From NCBI RefSeq assembly GCF_003019275.1, contig NZ_CP027848.1, positions 620,001-684,000 of the forward strand: DNA of 64,000 nucleotides. Reading direction: 5' to 3'. Under the pieces are notes generated by a model. That model was not told the origin of the DNA. It worked only from the letters and a program-made list of their open reading frames with translations, and did no database searches. Numbering within the stretch: position 1 is the first letter of the stretch; each line of letters starts with the position of its first letter. Below are positions 10,018-22,097 of the stretch, piece by piece. Made by a program: the position numbers and the translations under genes. Source of the stretch: Staphylococcus muscae (GTDB taxonomy: Bacteria; Bacillota; Bacilli; Staphylococcales; Staphylococcaceae).

Positions 10018-10037
10018 AATCCTACTTAGTAACACGT
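10007..10037 (-). promoter_or_regulatory. Ribonucleic antiterminator (RAT), target of GlcT
   Basis: Starting 7 nt after the glcT stop, the minus strand reads ACGTGTTACTAA, a 6-nt loop, then TTAGGCATGAGTG. CTAA/TTAG closes the hairpin with the internal asymmetric pairing typical of RATs, and the GTGTTACT...AGGCATGAGT wording is like that I remember for B. subtilis ptsG. GlcT bound here would hold the GGCATGAGT arm away from the terminator. Confidence 0.85.
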
Positions 10038-10043
10038 TCTATA

Positions 10044-10892
10044 TTAAGATTTTTGAGATGCGAGTAGTAGTTGCTGAATATGCATCGTTAAATATGCCAC
10101 TTCAGCTTCATATATATCCACATCTATTTGTGATTGAATCATTTTAATTATTTTTACAGCTACATTATAGCATAGCGGATATTGTGCTTTCAATAATTTC
10201 TCGAAAGTTAATTCAATTGTTGCACGTTCGCCTTTTTTTAGACGTTGCAACAAGAAATGCATATGTCTAATATAACGTTGATACTGTAATGATGCTTTAT
10301 CGATATCAATTTCCAAATCATGTTCGATTAGTCGAATCGCGCGATTGATTAATTCTGTCACTTGTTTTGTGTTTTCAATGCTAATATGTTCGCTTTGTGA
10401 CGCAATATGCAATGCGATAAATCCCACTTCATCTTCAGGAAACATCACATTCAATTGCAAGTTCAAACGTGCTACTACACGTTTTGCAATTTGATATGCT
10501 TCTGGATAACTATATTTTGTTTCACTTAAAAATGGATTTGATATCAACTGATTGTTTTTGACACGTTTTAATGCAAAAATCAAGTGATCAGTTAATGAAA
10601 CGATAAATGATTCGTTATTTTCAATTTGAAAGTGCGCCAATATCATTTGAACAGATTCTATAACCACACGAATCTCTTCTTCATTTGTCTGGTCCAATAG
10701 TTGTAAATAATGATCTTGTTCTGTCTTATTTTGTAACTTAAAGACTTTCTCTATCATATCGAGATCTTTAATTGTTGTTCCAGGCTTTTTGTTAAAACCT
10801 ATCCCCTTTCCAACTAAGACCACTTCAGTACCTTTATCCTTACAAATTAACACATTGTTATTGAGGATTTTTGAAATTTTATATGTCTTCAT
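10044..10892 (-). CDS. glcT: BglG-family transcriptional antiterminator GlcT
   Basis: RNA-binding antiterminator that lets transcription proceed into ptsG when glucose is present. The N-terminal ~60 residues (MKTYKISKILNNNVLICKDK) are the CAT RNA-binding domain. Two PTS regulation domains follow, with conserved histidines in SLTDHLIFALKR, FIALHIASQ, RHMHFLLQR and YLTMHIQQ; these are phosphorylated by HPr/EIIGlc to switch activity. The ATG at 10892 follows GAGGAAG and gives 282 residues, like S. aureus GlcT. Its RAT target lies immediately after its stop codon, so autocoupled regulation of glcT-ptsG is plausible. Confidence 0.95.
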   Translation of the reverse strand: MKTYKISKILNNNVLICKDKGTEVVLVGKGIGFNKKPGTTIKDLDMIEKVFKLQNKTEQDHYLQLLDQTNEEEIRVVIESVQMILAHFQIENNESFIVSLTDHLIFALKRVKNNQLISNPFLSETKYSYPEAYQIAKRVVARLNLQLNVMFPEDEVGFIALHIASQSEHISIENTKQVTELINRAIRLIEHDLEIDIDKASLQYQRYIRHMHFLLQRLKKGERATIELTFEKLLKAQYPLCYNVAVKIIKMIQSQIDVDIYEAEVAYLTMHIQQLLLASQKS

Positions 10893-10966
10893 GCAATCTT
10901 CCTCTCTCACCATTCACACCAAATTATATCGACTATTTCATGGATTGAAAAGTCATATTGTTATAA

Positions 10967-11010
10967 AAGAAAACTGAGTGAACAATCATTTAAGGCTGTT
11001 CACTCAGTTT
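10967..11010 (-). terminator. Terminator of alsT
   Basis: Perfect 12-bp inverted repeat ACTGAGTGAACA / TGTTCACTCAGT with a T-rich tract on the minus strand, directly after alsT. Confidence 0.85.
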
Positions 11011-11024
11011 AGCATATCATTATT

Positions 11025-12482
11025 TTATTTTTTCAAGTTTTTAGATTGATCTCCCCAACATTCAATACCAAATAAGTTAATTTCTAATTCTTCTGGTTTA
11101 AATAGTGGGCGTTTACCTGCTCTACGTTGTTTTTGATAATCTTTCATCACTGCGAATGCAATATTTGATAATGCGATAATCGCAATTAAGTTAACGATTG
11201 CCATCAGTCCCATGAATAAATCAGCAGTACTCCAAACTGTTTCAGTTTTTACGACTGCACCTACGAATACGAGAACAACGACTAAACAACGGAAGATGAA
11301 TAATGCTATTTTACTTTCTGTTAAAAATTCTAAGTTTGACTGACCGTAGTAATAGTTACCAATAACTGAAGAGAATGCAAATAATGCAATCGCAACTGTT
11401 AAGAAAATACCACCGGCACTACCAAGATGTTCATTCAATGCAGATTGTGTCACTGCAACACCTTGTTTTGCATCTTCACCAAACTCTAAACCTGAATAAA
11501 GTAAGATCATAATTGCTGTTGCTGTACATACTAAGATGGTATCAAAGAATACACCTAGTGATTGAATTAAACCTTGTTTAACCGGATGTGATACAGCGGC
11601 TGTTGCAGCTGCGTTAGGCGCTGAACCCATACCTGCTTCGTTTGAGAATAAACCACGTTTAATCCCTTGTAATACAGCAAAACCAACCGCGCCACCTGCA
11701 GCTTGATCAATACCAAATGCACTTTTAATAATTGTGAGAATCATTGGTATAATTTGATCAAAATGCATGAATAGAATAATCAATACCATGACAACATAAA
11801 TGATTGCCATAAATGGAACGATTGTAGATGATAAGTTTGCGATACTACGCACACCACCAAATATGATGATCGCTGTAAGAATTGCAAGGATGATACCTGT
11901 AATAACAGGGCTAATACTATATTGTGTTTGCAATGATTCAGCAATTGTGTTTGATTGTACCGTGTTGAATACAAATGCAAATGTTACTGTAATTAATATC
12001 GCAAAGACAACCCCTAACCATTTTTGGTTAAGCCCTTTTGTGATGTAATATGCTGGACCACCACGGTAGCCACCTTCTTCATCATGAACTTTGTACACTT
12101 GCGCCAAAGTTGCTTCGATAAACGCACTGGCAGCACCTACAATTGCAATAATCCACATCCAGAAAACGGCACCTGGACCACCTAATACAATCGCAGTCGC
12201 AACACCGGCGATGTTACCTGTACCAACACGAGATCCTGCACTAATGGCGAAAGCTTGGAATGAAGAAATTCCTTTTTCACCAGAATCAAGTGTTTCTGGT
12301 TTTTCCTTGATGGCACGAAACATTTCTGGAATCCATCTAATTTGAACGAATCTAGAGCTGATCGTAAAAAAGATACCAGCAGTCAACAATAGACCAATTA
12401 GATATTGTGACCAGATTAAGTCGTTCCCAACTTCAACGATTGTTTTAAACCAATCAGGAATTAAACTATCAAAATCTCTCAT
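11025..12482 (-). CDS. alsT: Alanine/glutamine:cation symporter (AGCS family)
   Basis: Sodium-coupled amino acid symporter with about 11 membrane helices. Family signatures include GSRVGTGNIAGVATAIVLGGPGAV near residue 90, GGYRGGPAYYI, GLFSNEAGMGSAPNAAATA and QSLGVFFDTILVCTATA. At about 485 residues it has the normal AGCS length. The ATG at 12482 fits the GAGTGAT ribosome binding site better than the in-frame ATG 9 nt earlier. The gene lies downstream of parE-parC in the same direction, 85 bp after parC, with no clear hairpin between them. The substrate (alanine, glycine or glutamine) cannot be resolved from sequence. Confidence 0.93.
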   Translation of the reverse strand: MRDFDSLIPDWFKTIVEVGNDLIWSQYLIGLLLTAGIFFTISSRFVQIRWIPEMFRAIKEKPETLDSGEKGISSFQAFAISAGSRVGTGNIAGVATAIVLGGPGAVFWMWIIAIVGAASAFIEATLAQVYKVHDEEGGYRGGPAYYITKGLNQKWLGVVFAILITVTFAFVFNTVQSNTIAESLQTQYSISPVITGIILAILTAIIIFGGVRSIANLSSTIVPFMAIIYVVMVLIILFMHFDQIIPMILTIIKSAFGIDQAAGGAVGFAVLQGIKRGLFSNEAGMGSAPNAAATAAVSHPVKQGLIQSLGVFFDTILVCTATAIMILLYSGLEFGEDAKQGVAVTQSALNEHLGSAGGIFLTVAIALFAFSSVIGNYYYGQSNLEFLTESKIALFIFRCLVVVLVFVGAVVKTETVWSTADLFMGLMAIVNLIAIIALSNIAFAVMKDYQKQRRAGKRPLFKPEELEINLFGIECWGDQSKNLKK

Positions 12483-12579
12483 TAATATCACTCTTTACTA
12501 TTAGATTTTCATATAATTCTTTAAATACAACTAGTTGTATTCTATCATCAATATTTAAAAGTGACTATAAAATTTTTAT

Positions 12580-14993
12580 TTATTCACTAACATAAAGATT
12601 TTTTACTTCACCAAACGTAGTCGTATCAACAACAAATGAACCGTTTGTATATTGCTCAGATAAATGTATTTTGTTAATTTGTCCAATATATACATCTTCA
12701 TCTGAAATTAAATGATATTGCGTAGTAGACACGTCGCATACACGTGCGGCCACGATTCGATGTGGTTGTTTTTTTAACTCTTTCAGTAGCGTAATACCAC
12801 GTTGCGCACGTTTCGCCACTTGAAGCACATTAAACCCAATGCGTTTCAACGCACCACGCTGTGTCGCAATCAATATAGTATCTGATTCACTCACTATATC
12901 AGCCATCACAACATAATCTTCAGCCTTCAAGTTGATGGCTTTCACACCACCCGTACGAATTCCTGTTGTAGGTAATTCTGAAATTGGATATGTCAGTGAC
13001 ATCCCTTTGTAAGATAACAATGTCACGAGCTGTTCTGGTTTAGTTACATCTACTTTCACAGCGTTGATAACTACATCATCATCTTTTATCTTCATTGCGA
13101 CAAGTGGTTTTAAATGACGTGCTGTTTTATAGTGAGACAACGTTGTCATTTTAATCATACCGTTACGTGTTACTGTCATAATTGCTGCTTGATCATCAAA
13201 CTTCGACACAACATCGTAATTAATAATGATTTCATCTTCATCAATTGATGCAATTTGTGAGATATGTTGTCCAAGATCTTTCCATTTGATATCTGGGATT
13301 TTATGCACAGGAATTGATAAATAACGTCCTTTGTTCGTGAAAACAAGTGCTGTATCTTGCGTATTCACTTCTAAACATTTAATAACATAATCATTCGCTT
13401 TCAAGCCAATTTCTTCTTTACCAGAAGCATTGTAACTACGCAATGACGTCCGCTTCATATATCCTTCATGCGTTACACTTAACATTACCAATTCACTAGG
13501 TACAAGAACTTCTTTATCAATTTTTATTTCTGCAATCTCCGCTTCAATCGTTGACAATCTTGCATCTTTAAATTGTTTCTTAATTTCTTCTAATTCTGTT
13601 TTAATCACATTTAACAATGCCTGATGATCATTTAAGATATGTTGTAATCCAGCGATTTTATTCGCTAACGCATCGTGTTCTTCTTGTAATGCCACGATAT
13701 CCGTATTCGTTAAACGATACAGTTGCAGCATAACAATTGCTTCTGCTTGTGCTTCGGTGAAATCATAAGTCACCACTAAGTTATCTTTGGCATCTCGTTT
13801 GTTTTTCGACTCACGAATTAAAGCAATAACTTCATCCAAAATAGACAGTGCTTTCATCAAACCTTCTACGATGTGCATACGGTCTTCTGCATGCTTTAAG
13901 TCGAATTTTGTACGGCGTGAAACAACTTCAATTTGATGACTTAAATAGCAATCGATAATTTGCTTAATACCCATCAACTTTGGACGACCATCGCTAATTG
14001 CAACCATATTGAAGTTATATGCGACTTGTAAATCAGTGTTCTTAAACAAATAATTAAGGATTGCTGACGCATTGACATCTTTTTTCAGTTCAATTGCAAT
14101 TCTCAAACCGCTTCGATCGGTCTCATCACGTACTTCGATAATACCTTCTACTTTTTTATCTGCACGCAGTTCATCAATTTTTTTAACAAGATTCCCTTTA
14201 TTGACTTCGTATGGAATTTCCGTCACTACAATTTGACTACGACCATTTCGTAACGTTTCAGTTTCGGTTTTTGCACGCACAATCACTTTCCCTTTGCCTG
14301 TCTCATATGCTTTCTGGATACCGTCAATCCCTTGAATAATACCACCTGTTGGGAAATCAGGCCCTTTGACATACTTCATCAATTGCTTCACAGTCATATC
14401 CGGATTGTCAATCAGTTTCAACGTTGCAGTAATTACTTCTGCTAAGTTATGCGGTGGAATATCCGTCGCATAACCTGCTGAGATACCAGTAGAGCCATTG
14501 ATCAATAAGTTAGGCAAGCGTGCAGGTAATACCATTGGTTCCATTTGCGTATCATCATAGTTAGGAACAAAATCAACCGTTTCTTTGTTCAAATCACGCA
14601 ACAACTGCTCAGACAGTTGACTTAACTTCGCTTCTGTATAACGCATCGCTGCGGGTGGGTCATTATCAATACTCCCGTTATTCCCGTGCATTTCAACGAG
14701 TAAATGACGTAACTTCCAATCTTGACTCAAACGCACCATGGCATCGTATACAGAACTATCACCATGGGGATGAAGATTCCCGATAACATCACCGACTGTT
14801 TTGGCACTTTTACGGAAATTTTTATCGTAGGTATTTCCACTTGAATACATCGAATATAAAATACGTCTTTGTACAGGTTTCAATCCATCACGAACATCCG
14901 GTAAGGCACGTTCTTGGATAATGTATTTACTGTATCGTCCAAAGCGATCGCCTATTACATCTTCTAACGGTAAACTTTGTATTACCTCAGCCA

Positions 14994-14994
<1 letters not shown>
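12580..14994 (-). CDS. parC: DNA topoisomerase IV subunit A (ParC/GrlA)
   Basis: Breakage-reunion subunit of topoisomerase IV, which unlinks daughter chromosomes and is the main fluoroquinolone target in staphylococci. The winged-helix region carries the quinolone-determining segment [12 protein letters not shown], with Ser80 and Asp84. The catalytic tyrosine is Tyr119 in [10 protein letters not shown]. The C-terminal ~300 residues form the beta-propeller DNA-wrapping domain with repeated GxxKR-like blades. At 804 residues it is about the usual length. Ser80 is unmutated; Asp84 replaces the Glu84 of S. aureus and is, from memory, normal in the S. intermedius group. Its ATG overlaps the parE stop by one base (TAATG), so the two are translationally coupled. 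Confidence 0.97.
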
Positions 14995-17021
<2,027 letters not shown>

Positions 17022-17282
17022 TTATCAAACTATACAATAGATATTCTTATATAAAACCTATAAAAATGCAAGTCACAAATGAAAGAAATCAGCGAAACAA
17101 AGCCCTTTATAAGTCGCTATATCATAAGAAATTCATAAGCTAGAAAATCAAAAGATGGTATAACAAAAGCAGTCTTTTCGGTGAAAGTGCCACAATTCCA
17201 ACGCCATCGTTCGATTTCTCTCAACTCGTAAAATACATTTTTCCAATCTCACTCCTGAAAATCAGTTATTCCGATAACCGAT

Positions 17283-17360
17283 AAAAAACCTCCTATTATG
17301 ATTGAGAATAGGAGGCATAAATCCATTCGAGCTATATATTAAGTGCATCATAGATAAAGC
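17283..17360 (-). ncRNA. Possible small RNA, function unknown
   Basis: A terminator with a perfect 9-bp stem and TTTTTT ends a minus-strand transcript here, but no protein gene reads in this direction between it and plsY. A possible promoter (TTAAGG, 16 bp, TACAAT at 17367-17372) would give an RNA of about 78 nt. Its 3' half contains GCCTCCTATTCTC, a pyrimidine run complementary to a Shine-Dalgarno sequence, though that run is part of the stem. The prediction rests on terminator plus weak promoter only. Confidence 0.35.
17284..17315 (-). terminator. Orphan terminator between parE and plsY
   Basis: CCTCCTATT / AATAGGAGG stem with 9-nt loop. On the minus strand it is followed by TTTTTTAT; the plus-strand side has no T tract. 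The transcript it ends is not explained by any annotated gene. Confidence 0.75.
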
Positions 17361-17547
17361 TACACTATTGTACATCGACTTACTTTAACCTTAAACATAT
17401 CTGTCATAGAATGCAAGCGTTAACACGGTTTGAGTCCAGTAGTTTCCTTTTATCTTAAGCAATCGCAGTAAAGTTTTTAAGAAAATACATGACGATATAT
17501 GAATTTATGTTAAAATAAGAGCAGGTACTAAAAGGATGTGAACATAC

Positions 17548-18129
17548 ATGGCATTATGCCTTTTATTTATTGCAAGTTATTTAATCGGATCCATACCAAG
17601 TGGTTATCTGATCGGTAAAATATTTTTCAACAAAGACATTCGTAATTACGGTAGTGGAAATATGGGTGCCACAAACAGTTTTCGTGTACTCGGAAAGCCC
17701 GCCGGTTTTGCAGTAACATTTTTCGATATTTTTAAAGGAACTATCGTTGTGTTCTTACCCTTATGGTTCAACGTTGATATTCATGGCCTTATCGTGGGTA
17801 TTTTCGCCATTATCGGTCATGTATATCCCATCTATTTAAAATTTCGTGGTGGAAAAGCTGTCGCAACAAGTGCAGGTGTTCTATTAGGTGTCAATCCTTG
17901 GCTATTTCTTATACTTGTTGGTGTCTTCTTTATCACACTTTATTTATCAAAATACGTCTCTTTATCAAGTATTGTCGGGGCAAGCTGTTGCGTGATTGGA
18001 TCACTCATCGTTCACGACTACATTTTACTTGCTGTGAGCTTTGCTGTTACGTGTTTATTGATATTCCGACATACGAGTAATATTAAACGTATCTTGAATG
18101 GAACAGAACCTAAAATAAAGTGGATGTAA
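17548..18129 (+). CDS. plsY: Acyl-phosphate:glycerol-3-phosphate acyltransferase PlsY
   Basis: Integral membrane enzyme that makes lysophosphatidic acid from acyl-phosphate and glycerol-3-phosphate, the first step of phospholipid synthesis. The 193 residues hold five to six helices and the three conserved motifs: [30 protein letters not shown] and [22 protein letters not shown] divergent location from parE is, from memory, also seen in S. aureus. AAAGGATGTG is upstream of the ATG. Confidence 0.96.
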   Translation: MALCLLFIASYLIGSIPSGYLIGKIFFNKDIRNYGSGNMGATNSFRVLGKPAGFAVTFFDIFKGTIVVFLPLWFNVDIHGLIVGIFAIIGHVYPIYLKFRGGKAVATSAGVLLGVNPWLFLILVGVFFITLYLSKYVSLSSIVGASCCVIGSLIVHDYILLAVSFAVTCLLIFRHTSNIKRILNGTEPKIKWM

Positions 18130-18208
18130 GCACGACAGTTGATTTCAATACAAAACAAGCTACAATTAAAGCATACTCTGCTTTAAAGATGAAGGAGGCG
18201 TTTTACGC

Positions 18209-18511
18209 ATGAATTTAGAATTGACCCCAAAAGCTGTTGAGTGGTTAAAAAAGGAACTTGAATTACCTGAAGATGGTAAAGTACTTCACTTTGTCGTTCG
18301 TTACGGTGGCGAGTTCCAGTTAAAGCAAGGATTCAGTCCTGCATTTAATGTCGACTTTCTAAAAGATATCGATGAAGTTGGTTACGAAACAACTTTTGAT
18401 GACTTACATGTCGTTATTGCAGAAAAAGATGTATGGTACTATGAAGACCATCAATTAACAATTGATATAGAAAATGACGAAATTGTTTATCGTGCTCAAG
18501 TAAAAAATTAA
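18209..18511 (+). CDS. HesB/YadR/YfhF-type protein (IscA-like, lacks cysteines)
   Basis: A 100-residue protein with the HesB/IscA-like fold signature ([13 protein letters not shown] at the start, [21 protein letters not shown] in the middle). It contains no cysteine at all, so it cannot bind an iron-sulfur cluster the way IscA does. Staphylococci and bacilli carry such cysteine-free members (YneR/YfhF type); their role is not known. AAGGAGG lies 11 nt upstream of the ATG. It is probably in the plsY transcript, as only 79 bp separate them. Confidence 0.85.
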   Translation: MNLELTPKAVEWLKKELELPEDGKVLHFVVRYGGEFQLKQGFSPAFNVDFLKDIDEVGYETTFDDLHVVIAEKDVWYYEDHQLTIDIENDEIVYRAQVKN

Positions 18512-18520
18512 TGACAAGAC

Positions 18521-18564
18521 AGAACCAATCAATAAGCTCAATGCCTATTGATTGGTTCTTTTTA
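18521..18564. terminator. Terminator after the HesB-like gene, overlapping the thioesterase 3' end
   Basis: Perfect 14-bp stem AGAACCAATCAATA / TATTGATTGGTTCT with TTTTT on the plus strand. The right arm encodes the last codons and stop of the opposing thioesterase gene. Confidence 0.87.
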
Positions 18565-19006
18565 GTTCAAGATCTTCTCCTGCTTTGTTTCGTTTATCTA
18601 CTTCACTGTACACATCATACCATTCAGGGAATGACTTATCTAAACGTAGTGGTTTCCCACCATCTTTTGTGATAATCACATTATCTGTATAACCTTTTGT
18701 GACAACTTCTCTCTCTGAATTATACACTTCATATTCATAACGATATCTTAATCGTGAAAACTTAGACACCCATGTCTTCACAGTCACGACATCCGGATAC
18801 CCAACACTTTTCTTATATTGAACATTGAGTTCAGTCACAGGAGATACGACACCTTGATGTTCCATCTCCATATAATCCAAACCTAACTTACGAACATAAT
18901 CCGTACGTGCTACTTCAAACCATGTCGCATAATTCCCATGGTAAACAACACCCATCTGATCCGTTTCTTGATAGCGCACTTCAATTTCTGTCAATGCATA
19001 TAACAT
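18545..19006 (-). CDS. Acyl-CoA thioesterase, 4-hydroxybenzoyl-CoA/YbgC type
   Basis: Hot-dog fold thioesterase of 153 residues. The N-terminus VRYQETDQMGVVYHGNYATWFEVARTDYVRKLG has the YbgC/FcbC active-site region with the conserved Asp (TDQMGVVYHG). Substrate is some acyl-CoA or acyl-ACP; it cannot be specified. In S. aureus a similar gene also lies beside aconitase (from memory). The last codons form one arm of the terminator of the facing gene. Confidence 0.88.
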   Translation of the reverse strand: MLYALTEIEVRYQETDQMGVVYHGNYATWFEVARTDYVRKLGLDYMEMEHQGVVSPVTELNVQYKKSVGYPDVVTVKTWVSKFSRLRYRYEYEVYNSEREVVTKGYTDNVIITKDGGKPLRLDKSFPEWYDVYSEVDKRNKAGEDLELKRTNQ

Positions 19007-19083
19007 ACGTCAAACCTCTCTCTAAAGTATTATTGTGATTATCTTATCACAAAACTTGTTTGTCACATAAGTGAAGTGAATTG

Positions 19084-19118
19084 AAAAAACGGATACAGCT
19101 ATAAATAACTGTATCCGT
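19084..19118 (-). terminator. Terminator of acnA
   Basis: ACGGATACAG / CTGTATCCGT stem followed on the minus strand by TTTTTTC, 17 bp after the acnA stop. Confidence 0.87.
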
Positions 19119-19134
19119 CTGATTTATTGTTGTA

Positions 19135-21834
19135 TTATGCTAATTTTTTACGTAATACAAGTTGTAAGATACCACCATGACGGTAGTAATCCATTTCAAC
19201 ATTAGAGTCGAAACGTGCAATCGCTTCAAACACAACTTCAGTGCCATCCGCTTTTGTTGCAGTCACTTTCACAAGTTGTCCTGGTTGAACTGTTTCGTCA
19301 ATATCCACTTTGATTGTTTCTTGACCATCAAGACCAAGTGTATCAGCTGATTCACCATCTTTGAATTGTAATGGTAATACACCCATCATGACCAAGTTAG
19401 AACGGTGGATACGTTCATAGCTTTGTGCGATGACTGTTTTAACACCTAATAAGTTTGTACCTTTTGCAGCCCAGTCACGAGATGATCCCATACCATAGTC
19501 GTTACCTGCTAATACAACTAAGCCTGTGCCATCTTGTTTATACTTCATAGCAGCATCAAAGATTGGCATCACTTCATTTGTTGGCCAATATGTTGTGAAG
19601 CCACCTTCAGTACCAGGCGCTAATTGGTTTTTAATACGAATGTTAGCGAATGTACCACGTACCATGACTTCGTGGTTACCACGTCGTGAACCATATGAGT
19701 TGAAGTCACGTGGAGAAACGCCATTTTCTAACAAGTATTTACCTGCTGGTGTATCTTTACCGATCGCACCCGCTGGTGAAATGTGGTCAGTTGTTACTGA
19801 GTCTCCAAATTTACCCATGACACGTAAACCAGTTAACGGTTGGATTGTACCAGGTTCTTTTGATAAACCTTGGAAGAATGTTGGGTTTTGGATATATGTT
19901 GAACTTGAATCAAAGTCATACAATGGTTGATCAGTTGTATTGATTTCATTCCATAATTCGTTGTTTTCATAAACGTTCGCATACTCTTCTTTAAAGAGTT
20001 CAGGTGTTACAACACTATCTACTGTATCTGAGACTTCTTGGATTGAAGGCCAGATATCTTTCAAGAATACATCGTTACCTTCTGCATCTTGGCCAAGTGG
20101 TTCATTTTGCAAGTCGATATCTACTGTTCCTGCTAAAGCATACGCCACAACAAGTGGTGGTGATGCAAGATAGTTTGCTTTAACAAGTGGGTGGATACGT
20201 CCTTCAAAGTTACGGTTACCAGATAATACAGAAGTCACTAATAAGTCTTCTTTAGCAATCGCTGCTTCGATCTCTTCTAATAACGGACCTGAGTTACCGA
20301 TACATGTTGTACAGCCATAACCAACTAAGTTGAAGCCAAGTTGATCTAAGTACTCTTGTAAACCTGCATCACGAAGGTATCCAGTTACAACTTTTGAACC
20401 TGGAGCAAGTGATGTTTTTACATAATCAGGTACTTTTAAGCCTTTTGCAATGGCTTTTTTCGCTAATAAACCTGCACCTAACATAACGTATGGGTTAGAT
20501 GTATTCGTACATGATGTAATCGCAGCAATTGCGATATCACCTGTTTTCATTTCTGATTTACGGCCATCTTTAAAGTTAATTGTCGCTTTCTTGTCGAATT
20601 CACTTTCATCAAAACCATGTCCTTGGTTACCTGCTGGTGCAGTGACAGATTTTTGGAAAGCTTCTTTCATATTGCTTAAGAAGATAAGATCTTGTGGACG
20701 TTTAGGGCCTGATAAAGATGCTTCTACTGTTGATAAATCTAAATCAACAATATCTGTGTAGTTTGGTTCTTCTTCTACATCAAAGAATAAGTGGTTTTCT
20801 TTCAAATATTTTTCAACTGCATCGATATGCTCAGCAGAACGACCAGTTAAACGTAAATATTTAAGTGTTTCATCATCCACTGGGAAGAAACCACATGTTG
20901 CACCATATTCAGGCGCCATGTTTGCAATTGTTGCACGGTCTGCTAATGGTAACTTATCAACACCCGGACCGAAGAATTCAACAAACTTGCCGACTACACC
21001 TTTTTGACGTAATAACTCTGTTACACGTAATGCTAAGTCTGTTGCTGTTGCACCTTGTGGTAATTCATTTGATAAACGTACACCGATTACTTCCGGAATT
21101 GGGAAGTATGAAGGTTGACCAAGCATACCTGCTTCCGCTTCGATACCACCAACACCCCAGCCTAATACACCTAGACCGTTAATCATTGTAGTATGTGAGT
21201 CTGTACCAACTAGTGTATCTGGATAAGCGACTTTTTCGCCTTCTTCGTCACGAACGTGAACAACATTCGCAAGATACTCTAAGTTTACTTGGTGAACGAT
21301 ACCTGTTGCAGGTGGTACCGCATTGTAGTTTTGGAATGCTTTTGTAGCCCAGCTTAAGAATTGGTAACGCTCATAGTTGCGCTCGAATTCTAACTTCATG
21401 TTACGCTCAACAGCGTCTGGGTTACCGTAGCTATCTACTTGTACAGAGTGGTCAATAACTAAGTCAACGGGTACTTCTGGATTGATTTTTGTAAGATCCC
21501 CACCTACATCATCCATCGCTTTACGTAAAGAGGCCAAGTCTACGACCGCTGGCACACCTGTAAAGTCTTGTAAAATAACACGTGAAGGCTTGAATGGTAC
21601 TTCGCCTTTGTCATTTTCTTTTCCGAATGTTGCCAATGATTTAATATGATCTTCTGTAATAACAAAACCATCTTCTTGGCGCAACACTGATTCTAATAAC
21701 ACACGAATCGAATATGGTAAGCGACTGATCTTTGTTAAGCCTTTTTCTTCTAATACATTCAGGTCATAATATGTAATGTCCTGACCGTTCACTTGAAATG
21801 ACTTTTTCGCTTGCTCTTTTAAATTTGCAGTCAT
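19135..21834 (-). CDS. acnA: Aconitate hydratase (aconitase A)
   Basis: [4Fe-4S] TCA-cycle enzyme converting citrate to isocitrate, also an iron-responsive RNA-binding protein in relatives. Cluster-binding cysteines are in [10 protein letters not shown] and [12 protein letters not shown]. Other signatures are [37 protein letters not shown] and [16 protein letters not shown]. The start is ATG at 21834, 8 nt after GGGGG, giving 899 residues against 901 in S. aureus; open frame upstream of it overlaps the control region. A cre-like and a Fur-like site lie upstream, fitting control by carbon source and iron (inference). Confidence 0.97.
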   Translation of the reverse strand: MTANLKEQAKKSFQVNGQDITYYDLNVLEEKGLTKISRLPYSIRVLLESVLRQEDGFVITEDHIKSLATFGKENDKGEVPFKPSRVILQDFTGVPAVVDLASLRKAMDDVGGDLTKINPEVPVDLVIDHSVQVDSYGNPDAVERNMKLEFERNYERYQFLSWATKAFQNYNAVPPATGIVHQVNLEYLANVVHVRDEEGEKVAYPDTLVGTDSHTTMINGLGVLGWGVGGIEAEAGMLGQPSYFPIPEVIGVRLSNELPQGATATDLALRVTELLRQKGVVGKFVEFFGPGVDKLPLADRATIANMAPEYGATCGFFPVDDETLKYLRLTGRSAEHIDAVEKYLKENHLFFDVEEEPNYTDIVDLDLSTVEASLSGPKRPQDLIFLSNMKEAFQKSVTAPAGNQGHGFDESEFDKKATINFKDGRKSEMKTGDIAIAAITSCTNTSNPYVMLGAGLLAKKAIAKGLKVPDYVKTSLAPGSKVVTGYLRDAGLQEYLDQLGFNLVGYGCTTCIGNSGPLLEEIEAAIAKEDLLVTSVLSGNRNFEGRIHPLVKANYLASPPLVVAYALAGTVDIDLQNEPLGQDAEGNDVFLKDIWPSIQEVSDTVDSVVTPELFKEEYANVYENNELWNEINTTDQPLYDFDSSSTYIQNPTFFQGLSKEPGTIQPLTGLRVMGKFGDSVTTDHISPAGAIGKDTPAGKYLLENGVSPRDFNSYGSRRGNHEVMVRGTFANIRIKNQLAPGTEGGFTTYWPTNEVMPIFDAAMKYKQDGTGLVVLAGNDYGMGSSRDWAAKGTNLLGVKTVIAQSYERIHRSNLVMMGVLPLQFKDGESADTLGLDGQETIKVDIDETVQPGQLVKVTATKADGTEVVFEAIARFDSNVEMDYYRHGGILQLVLRKKLA

Positions 21835-21883
21835 CTGAATGTCCCCCTTGGAAAATTTATATGCCTTTGTTTCAATTGTATTA

Positions 21884-21920
21884 TTAAAGCGCTTTAAAAA
21901 CAACTATGTAAGCGCTAAAA
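21884..21920. promoter_or_regulatory. cre-like (CcpA) sites upstream of acnA
   Basis: ATGTAAGCGCTAAAA at 21906-21920 matches the cre consensus WTGNAANCGNWNNCW at nearly all positions. A second, fully palindromic TTAAAGCGCTTTAA sits at 21884-21897. Both lie 50-90 bp upstream of the acnA start codon. CcpA repression of aconitase is established in relatives; binding here is inferred. Confidence 0.55.
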
Positions 21921-22008
21921 CAACCCGTTTTGAATTTTGTCTTTGTAATTAGAAACTATAATATTAGCTTATGACATTTTGATATATTGATAATTAATAG
22001 TTATTAAT

Positions 22009-22023
22009 TGAGAACGATTTTCA
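22009..22023. promoter_or_regulatory. Fur-like site upstream of acnA
   Basis: TGAGAACGATTTTCA matches 11 of 14 defined positions of the Fur 15-mer TGATAATNATTATCA and is nearly palindromic. It lies about 175 bp upstream of acnA, between opuD2 and acnA. Confidence 0.4.
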
Positions 22024-22037
22024 ATTCGTAATTTCTA

Positions 22038-22080
22038 CAAAAAAGAAGCGGTCAAACACCTCAAAGGCATCCAACCGCTA
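22038..22080 (-). terminator. Terminator of the betaine transporter gene
   Basis: AGCGGT / ACCGCT based stem followed on the minus strand by CTTTTTTG, directly after the transporter stop codon. Confidence 0.75.
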
Positions 22081-22097
22081 CTCTCAATCATACTATT

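Noticed and set aside
20450-20761. Open frame antisense to acnA
   Set aside because: Shadow of the conserved acnA coding sequence; low-complexity translation.
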